A DNA stretch of 64,000 nucleotides from Sphaerochaeta associata. Lineage in GTDB: Bacteria; Spirochaetota; Spirochaetia; Sphaerochaetales; Sphaerochaetaceae. Below the pieces are notes generated by a model, which saw only the letters and a list, made by a program, of their open reading frames with translations, did not search any database and was not told the DNA's origin. The DNA lies in assembly GCF_022869165.1 (NCBI RefSeq), contig NZ_CP094929.1, positions 2,480,001 to 2,544,000 on the forward strand. The letters run 5' to 3'. Shown piece after piece: positions 58,945-64,000 of this stretch (within the stretch, counting starts at the first letter, position 1; each line of letters begins with the position of its first letter). Made by a program: the position numbers and the translations under genes.

Positions 58945-59922
58945 ATGGGAAAGTATATAGTACGACGCTTGCTCATGATGATACCGGTGCTCCTTGGAGT
59001 CACCTTCATAGTATTTTTCATCATGTCCCTGACGCCCGGCGATCCGGCCGCCATCATTCTGGGAGACCAGGCGAGCGCCGAATCGCTTGCACAAAAACGA
59101 ATCGAGCTGGGATTGGATAAACCCTTGCTCGTACGGTATGCAAGCTACATGGGAAGCCTCTTTCGCGGAGATCTTGGGGTTAGTTACCGCAACCAGCTCT
59201 CGGTGGCCGAGCAGGTGTGGGATAAGTTCCCGAACACCGCGTTATTGGCCATCGCCGGTATTCTGGTTGCGCTGCTCATCGGTATTCCGGTGGGAATCCT
59301 CTCTGCAAAGAAACAGTACACATTCATGGACAACTCCTCGATGGTGCTGTCCTTGGTTGGGGTTTCCATGCCCAATTTCTGGTTGGGCCTTTTACTCTCC
59401 CTTCTGTTCGCGCTCAAGCTCGGCTGGCTTCCTTCACAAGGAATGGGCAGCGGGTTTTTCGGGTTGCTGCGCTCCTTGGTCCTGCCCGCCATCACCCTGG
59501 GAACAGGTGTTGCAGCGACTGTGGTGCGCATGACCCGCTCCTCCATGCTTGAGGTAATCCGCCAGGACTATATCTCCACTGCACGGGCGAAGGGAATTAC
59601 AGAAAAGCAGATCACCAACAAGCACATGCTCAAGAACGCCCTCATTCCCATCGTCACTGCAGTGGGTCTGCAGTTCGGCCACCTCCTCGGAGGAGCCATG
59701 CTTACCGAAACCATCTTCTCCTGGCCGGGGCTGGGACGCCTGATGGTCGATTCGATTACCAGCAAGGATATTCCCATGGTACTGGGAGCTGTAATTTTCA
59801 TGGCGGTCATGTTCAGCTTCGTCAATCTTCTGGTCGACATCCTCTATGCCTTCCTCGACCCGCGCATAAAGAGCCAATACAAGGGGAGAAAGGCAACCAT
59901 CAGAAAGGAGGTCACCGCATGA
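58945..59922 (+). CDS. dppB: dipeptide/oligopeptide ABC transporter permease
   Basis: A 325-residue membrane protein with about six transmembrane segments. MGKYIVRRLLMMIPVLLGVTFIVFFIMSLTPGDPA is the DppB N-terminal signature; TARAKGITEKQITNKHMLKNALIPIVTAVG is the EAA loop that docks the ATPases. GAGGAAGAGG precedes the ATG. It begins 30 bases after the M55 gene and overlaps dppC by four bases. Confidence 0.94.
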   Translation: MGKYIVRRLLMMIPVLLGVTFIVFFIMSLTPGDPAAIILGDQASAESLAQKRIELGLDKPLLVRYASYMGSLFRGDLGVSYRNQLSVAEQVWDKFPNTALLAIAGILVALLIGIPVGILSAKKQYTFMDNSSMVLSLVGVSMPNFWLGLLLSLLFALKLGWLPSQGMGSGFFGLLRSLVLPAITLGTGVAATVVRMTRSSMLEVIRQDYISTARAKGITEKQITNKHMLKNALIPIVTAVGLQFGHLLGGAMLTETIFSWPGLGRLMVDSITSKDIPMVLGAVIFMAVMFSFVNLLVDILYAFLDPRIKSQYKGRKATIRKEVTA

Positions 59923-60809
59923 AGACATCGGATGCCAGGAAACAACGCACCCTTGCAGCAGAGACCTGGAGACGTTTCAGGAAAAACAAGCTGGCACTTG
60001 CCGGCATGATCGTCCTGATCACCCTGGTGCTTATCGCCCTGAGCACCATAGTAATCGACTTGGTCACCGACAATGCCATTTACAACAACTATGTAATCAA
60101 GCAAAACCTTCGACTCAGGCTGCAGGGCCCGAGCAAGGCCCATTTATTCGGCCTCGATGAGTTCGGCCGTGACGTACTCATGCGAATGCTCTGGGCGGTG
60201 CGATACTCCCTGTTCATGGGAACCATCGCCATCGCACTGTCGACAGTCGTCGGGGTCGTTCTCGGTTCGATCGCCGGCTACTACGGCAAGGTTACCGACA
60301 ACATCATCATGCGCTTCATGGATGTGCTGCTCGCCATTCCTTCCATGTTGCTGGCAACCGCCATCGTCGCCGCCTTGGGCACCAGCCTGACCAATGTCCT
60401 GATAGCAATCGCCATCAGCTATGTACCCACCTTCGCCCGCACGGTCCGCGCCTCGGTGCTGACCATCAAGGACCAGGAGTTCATCGAGGCAGCACGTGCA
60501 ATGGGTGCCAGTGATTTCCGCATCATTTTCAAATACATTCTCCCCAACTCGATGGCCCCGCTCATCGTACAGTCAACATTGGGAGTCGCCGGTGCGATTT
60601 TATCCATTGCAGGGCTTTCCTTCCTTGGCTTGGGCATACAGCCGCCGACCCCCGAATGGGGTTCGATGCTCTCCTCGGCAAGGTCCTACATCCGGGAAGG
60701 CTGGCATATAACCGTAATTCCAGGGTTGGGAATCATGATCACCATCCTCGCACTCAACGTCATGGGTGATGGATTGCGCGACGCCCTCGATCCACGATTG
60801 AAGAATTAG
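59919..60809 (+). CDS. dppC: dipeptide/oligopeptide ABC transporter permease
   Basis: A 296-residue membrane protein. ETWRRFRKNKLALAGMIVLITLVLIAL is the DppC/OppC N-terminal helix, HLFGLDEFGRDVLMRMLWAVRYSLFMG the periplasmic-side signature, and AARAMGASDFRIIFKYILPNSMAPLIV the EAA loop. AAAGGAGG is upstream of the ATG. It forms the pore with DppB. Confidence 0.94.
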   Translation: MKTSDARKQRTLAAETWRRFRKNKLALAGMIVLITLVLIALSTIVIDLVTDNAIYNNYVIKQNLRLRLQGPSKAHLFGLDEFGRDVLMRMLWAVRYSLFMGTIAIALSTVVGVVLGSIAGYYGKVTDNIIMRFMDVLLAIPSMLLATAIVAALGTSLTNVLIAIAISYVPTFARTVRASVLTIKDQEFIEAARAMGASDFRIIFKYILPNSMAPLIVQSTLGVAGAILSIAGLSFLGLGIQPPTPEWGSMLSSARSYIREGWHITVIPGLGIMITILALNVMGDGLRDALDPRLKN

Positions 60810-60817
60810 GAGAGACC

Positions 60818-61810
60818 ATGAAGACTACTACCGAAGAGCTGATACGCATTGAAAATCTCACCGTTCAGTATGAAACCGATGACGCGGTGGTCCATGCGCT
60901 CAACGCCGTCTCGCTTTTCATGAGAAAAGGAGAGACGCTGGGCCTGGTTGGAGAGACCGGAGCCGGCAAGACCACCCTCGCACGAAGCATCCTGCGTCTG
61001 ATTCCCTCCCCTCCGGGCGTCATTAAATCCGGCAAAATTTTCTTTGACGGCATGGACCTGCTCAGTTTGAGCGAGAACCAGATGCGCGCCATTCGAGGCA
61101 ACAGCATCTCCATGATTTTCCAAGATCCCATGACCAGTTTGAATCCTGTGATGAGCGTCGGGGACCAGATCATGGAGGTTGTGGAGGCCCACAACAAGGA
61201 ATTGAGTAAAGCTGAGATGGAAAAGCAGGCACTTTCCATGCTGGAGATGGTCGGTATTCCTTCATCAAGAAGCCATGAATATCCTCATCAGTTCTCAGGG
61301 GGAATGAAGCAGCGGGTCATCATCGCCATCGCCCTCGCATGCAATCCCACCCTGCTGATCGCCGACGAGCCGACCACCGCCTTGGATGTAACCATCCAGG
61401 CCCAGGTTCTCGATATGATCACAGCCCTCAAGACCCGGCTGAATACTGCAATGCTGCTCATCACCCACGACCTCGGGGTGGTGGCGCAGAATTGCGACCG
61501 CGTTGCAATCCTGTATGCCGGGCAGATCATCGAACTGGGTACGCTCAGCGATATTTTCAAACGCCCCACCCACCCCTACACCAAGGGGTTGCTCGGTTCC
61601 ATTCCCTCTCTGACCAAGGAAGTAAGGCGGCTCAGTCCGATCAAGGGCATGATGCCAGACCCGACCGACCTGCCGCCGGGATGCAAGTTTGCACCCCGCT
61701 GCCAATTTGCAACGGACATCTGCAGACAGGCTGTCCCGCCATCCTATCAGATCAGCGACACTCATCAAGTGCGCTGCGTCCTTGCCAATGCGGAGGTGCA
61801 CAATGGCTGA
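60818..61810 (+). CDS. dppD: dipeptide/oligopeptide ABC transporter ATP-binding protein
   Basis: A 330-residue ATPase with Walker A GETGAGKTT, signature FSGGMKQRVIIAIALACNP and Walker B LLIADEPTTALDVTIQAQ. The C-terminal oligopeptide-transporter motif has PPGCKFAPRCQFATDICRQ with the cysteines that bind an iron-sulfur cluster in DppD-type proteins. AGGAG precedes the ATG. It overlaps dppF by eight bases. Confidence 0.94.
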   Translation: MKTTTEELIRIENLTVQYETDDAVVHALNAVSLFMRKGETLGLVGETGAGKTTLARSILRLIPSPPGVIKSGKIFFDGMDLLSLSENQMRAIRGNSISMIFQDPMTSLNPVMSVGDQIMEVVEAHNKELSKAEMEKQALSMLEMVGIPSSRSHEYPHQFSGGMKQRVIIAIALACNPTLLIADEPTTALDVTIQAQVLDMITALKTRLNTAMLLITHDLGVVAQNCDRVAILYAGQIIELGTLSDIFKRPTHPYTKGLLGSIPSLTKEVRRLSPIKGMMPDPTDLPPGCKFAPRCQFATDICRQAVPPSYQISDTHQVRCVLANAEVHNG

Positions 61811-62756
61811 ACCCTTGCTCAAGGTTGAACACCTGAAGAAATACTTTCATACCAATCAAGGCACCCTGCATGCGGTTGACGATGTCTCCTTCACCCTCAA
61901 CAAGGGCGAGACGCTGGGGGTTGTCGGTGAGTCAGGCTGTGGAAAGTCCACCTTGGGAAGAACCATCCTGCGCCTCCACGAGCCGACGGACGGAAAAGTC
62001 TTCTTTGAAGGGAAGGAGATTACCACTCTGGGCAAGCTGGAGATGAAGAACATCAGGCGCGATATGCAAATCATCTTCCAAGATCCATTCGCCTCACTCA
62101 ATCCGCGCATGACCATCAGCGAGACAATCGGAGAGAGCCTGCTCATCCAAAAGATCTACACCCGCAAGCAAGCCGATCAGTTGAGAAAGCGTGTGCTGGA
62201 GCTGATGGATTTCGTCGGACTGTCGCCAAGGCTGGTCAACAGCTATCCGCATGAGCTGGACGGAGGCAGAAGGCAGCGCATCGGAATCGCCCGAACCCTC
62301 GCCCTCGATCCGAAGTTCATTGTCTGCGATGAGCCGGTATCTGCGTTGGACGTCTCCATTCAGGCTCAGATTCTCAACCTCATGCAGGATCTGCAGGATG
62401 AGTTCGGCCTGACCTACCTCTTCATCACTCATGACCTTTCGGTGGTGAAGCATCTCTCCAATACCATTGCGGTCATGTACTTGGGACAGGTGGTCGAGCA
62501 TGCACCTTCCTTGCAGCTCTTTGAAAAACCGCTGCACCCCTATACCCAGGCCCTGCTTTCCGCCATTCCCGTTCCCGACCCCGATTACGAGGTCAATCGG
62601 GTGCTTCTACAGGGAGAACTGACCAGTCCCGTCGATCCAATCCCCGGTTGTCGATTCGCCAAGCGGTGTCCGTATGCCTGTGATGCATGCAGGAAGGCTG
62701 ATATTCCTCTCAAGGAAGTGGCCCCCGGTCACTTTGTTGCTTGTACGTTGGTGTAA
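61803..62756 (+). CDS. dppF: dipeptide/oligopeptide ABC transporter ATP-binding protein
   Basis: A 317-residue ATPase. Walker A is GESGCGKSTLGR; Walker B is FIVCDEPVSALDVSIQAQ. The signature reads LDGGRRQRIGIARTLALDP, so the usual SGGQ is DGGR. The C-terminal PGCRFAKRCPYACDACRK cysteine motif is present. The ATG at 61803 is chosen by homology within the dppD overlap. It pairs with DppD. Confidence 0.93.
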   Translation: MAEPLLKVEHLKKYFHTNQGTLHAVDDVSFTLNKGETLGVVGESGCGKSTLGRTILRLHEPTDGKVFFEGKEITTLGKLEMKNIRRDMQIIFQDPFASLNPRMTISETIGESLLIQKIYTRKQADQLRKRVLELMDFVGLSPRLVNSYPHELDGGRRQRIGIARTLALDPKFIVCDEPVSALDVSIQAQILNLMQDLQDEFGLTYLFITHDLSVVKHLSNTIAVMYLGQVVEHAPSLQLFEKPLHPYTQALLSAIPVPDPDYEVNRVLLQGELTSPVDPIPGCRFAKRCPYACDACRKADIPLKEVAPGHFVACTLV

Positions 62757-62804
62757 AACATTGTTCCTGCCAAAGGGCCAATGAAAGAAATAGGAGAAAA
62801 GACC

Positions 62805-64000
62805 ATGAAAAAGATGCTGACCGTGCTACTCGTTTTACTCTGCAGCGCAGCCCTCTTCGCTGGCGGGTCCGCAGAATCGTCCACCACAGCCGCAACAGGC
62901 TACAAGGATACGATTACTGTCGGACAAGGTGCGGATGTCACCTCATTCGATCCTCACATCGGTAAGGAGACCCCCGCTGTCGCAGTCACCAACCACATCT
63001 TTGACACGCTTGTGGACACCAATCCGACTACCGGTGAGGTTGTCCCCCAGATTGCTGAGAAATGGGAGGTAGTATCCCCTACTTCGTACCGGTTCTTTAT
63101 CCGCAAGGGCCTTACGTTCCACAACGGTGAAGCCCTGGATGCCGACGACGTAAAGTTCTCACTCGATCGCGCCATTGCAAGCGGATCGGTCTCCTACATC
63201 GTCGACTTCATCAAGGAAGTAAAGATCGAAGACCAGTACACCGTCCTTGTCACCACCAAGGCTCCGTACGGACCGACGCTGCGCAACCTCGCAGTTCCCT
63301 TCGCCGCCATCGTTCCCAAGGACTATGTCTCTGCAAACCAGGACATCCTGAAGACCAAGCCCGTCGGATCAGGTCCCTACAAGTTCGTCTCCTGGACCCA
63401 GAACGACAATGCCAAGCTTGAAGCCTATGACCAGTACTACAACGGCGCCCCCAAGACCAAGAACCTGATCATCAAGGTCATTCCTGAAGCATCCCAGAGA
63501 ACCATAGCCCTAGAGACCGGTGAACTGGATATAGTGTACGATGTGCTGGTATCAGACCTCAAGCGTGTGAAGGAAAACAAGAACCTCGTTCTTTTGGAAG
63601 CACCGTCGTTGACCTGTTTCTACATCTCCTTCAACATGCGCAAGCCCCCGTTCGACAACCAGAAGGTCCGTCAGGCCATCAACATGGCGATCGACCGCCA
63701 GCTGCTGGTTGACACCGTCAACAGCGGTACCGGAGCCGCAGCCGATGAGATCATCGCCCCGGCCGTATACGGCTACTACTCCACCGGTGTATGGGAATAC
63801 AATCCCACCAAGGCAAAGCAACTGCTTGCAGAAGCCGGCTACCCCAACGGGTTCAATGCAACATTGTGGGTGAACAACAACCAGAGCCGTGTAGAGATGT
63901 GCCAGGCCATTCAGGAGATGCTCAGGGAAATCGGCATCACCGTAAAGGTCGAGGTGATGGAATTCGGCACCTTCATCAGCCGTACCACCGCCGGGGAGCA
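62805..64000 (+). CDS. dipeptide/oligopeptide ABC transporter substrate-binding protein (runs off the window)
   Basis: Partial gene, 398 codons present, no stop before the edge. Signal peptide MKKMLTVLLVLLCSAALFAG is followed by GSAESSTTAATG, then the SBP_bac_5 start ITVGQGADVTSFDPHIGKET. LTFHNGEALDADDVKFSLDRAI, PVGSGPYKFVSW and RKPPFDNQKVRQAINMAIDR are signatures of DppA/OppA-type binding proteins. No lipobox cysteine is seen, so the protein is likely a soluble periplasmic protein. AGGAG precedes the ATG. It is the sixth structural gene of the RpiR operon. Confidence 0.93.
   Translation, partial: MKKMLTVLLVLLCSAALFAGGSAESSTTAATGYKDTITVGQGADVTSFDPHIGKETPAVAVTNHIFDTLVDTNPTTGEVVPQIAEKWEVVSPTSYRFFIRKGLTFHNGEALDADDVKFSLDRAIASGSVSYIVDFIKEVKIEDQYTVLVTTKAPYGPTLRNLAVPFAAIVPKDYVSANQDILKTKPVGSGPYKFVSWTQNDNAKLEAYDQYYNGAPKTKNLIIKVIPEASQRTIALETGELDIVYDVLVSDLKRVKENKNLVLLEAPSLTCFYISFNMRKPPFDNQKVRQAINMAIDRQLLVDTVNSGTGAAADEIIAPAVYGYYSTGVWEYNPTKAKQLLAEAGYPNGFNATLWVNNNQSRVEMCQAIQEMLREIGITVKVEVMEFGTFISRTTAGE

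Noticed and set aside
1-64000. Mobile elements, CRISPR arrays, toxin-antitoxin or phage genes
   Set aside because: No transposase, integrase, evenly spaced repeats or terminal inverted repeats seen; gene content and spacing look like ordinary chromosome.

Overview
The window reads as chromosomal core and accessory sequence from a free-living spirochaete, most likely a Sphaerochaeta-type organism. The clues are a 598-residue AlaS without the C-terminal C-Ala domain, a long GlyA, many small Sec-exported barrel-like proteins and lipoproteins, a eukaryotic-style hexokinase, and no motility genes in 64 kb. G+C looks close to one half. This placement is inference from gene content, not from a marker phylogeny. 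I see no phage, insertion sequence, CRISPR array or integron.

Layout. 1-2.4 kb: start of a hexokinase, a secreted protein, and SbcB exonuclease I. 2.4-5.2 kb: threonine-to-glycine genes (tdh, kbl) divergent from an XRE-cupin regulator, with a symmetric operator between two near-consensus promoters. 5.2-12.8 kb: a GPH-type transporter, prfA-prmC-relA/spoT, a CBS-domain pyrophosphatase and RpiB. 12.8-17.9 kb: an envelope operon (HAD-cytidine deaminase fusion, phospholipase-D lipoprotein, two small exported proteins) and a hydantoinase. 17.9-24.3 kb: glyA-gcvH-gcvPA-gcvPB without gcvT, divergent from an NSS amino-acid symporter. 24.3-31 kb: infA, an Smr protein, a CBS-ACT protein and a complete liv branched-chain amino-acid ABC operon. 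31-36 kb: mscL, tRNA-Arg(CCU), a TetR-SCP2-M24 operon and a TetR-controlled lipoprotein. 36-46 kb: topA with a membrane-anchored PIN protein, a bidirectional promoter between an exported FnIII-like protein and a B12-binding radical SAM enzyme, a lipoprotein, ychF, hflX and a small exported protein. 46-54.7 kb: an OPT transporter, rlmN, a tandem-MerR regulator with an MFS exporter, alaS, a dprA-like gene and an AlkA-like glycosylase. 54.7-57 kb: flavodiiron protein, FNR-type regulator and an unknown 116-residue protein. 57-64 kb: RpiR regulator, M55 D-aminopeptidase and a dppBCDF transporter with its binding protein running off the edge.

The most striking theme is regulatory. At least ten genes have a sigma70-like -10 hexamer only 5-9 bases before the start codon and mostly no Shine-Dalgarno, which predicts leaderless mRNAs. 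In one intergenic region a single self-complementary TTGCAA appears to be the -35 element for two divergent leaderless genes. Genes read from inside operons, and several genes with ordinary promoters, have good AGGAG-type sites instead. Metabolically the window is tilted to glycine, serine, threonine and peptide use: Tdh/Kbl make glycine from threonine, GlyA and GcvHP process it, and the NSS, Liv and Dpp systems import amino acids and peptides.
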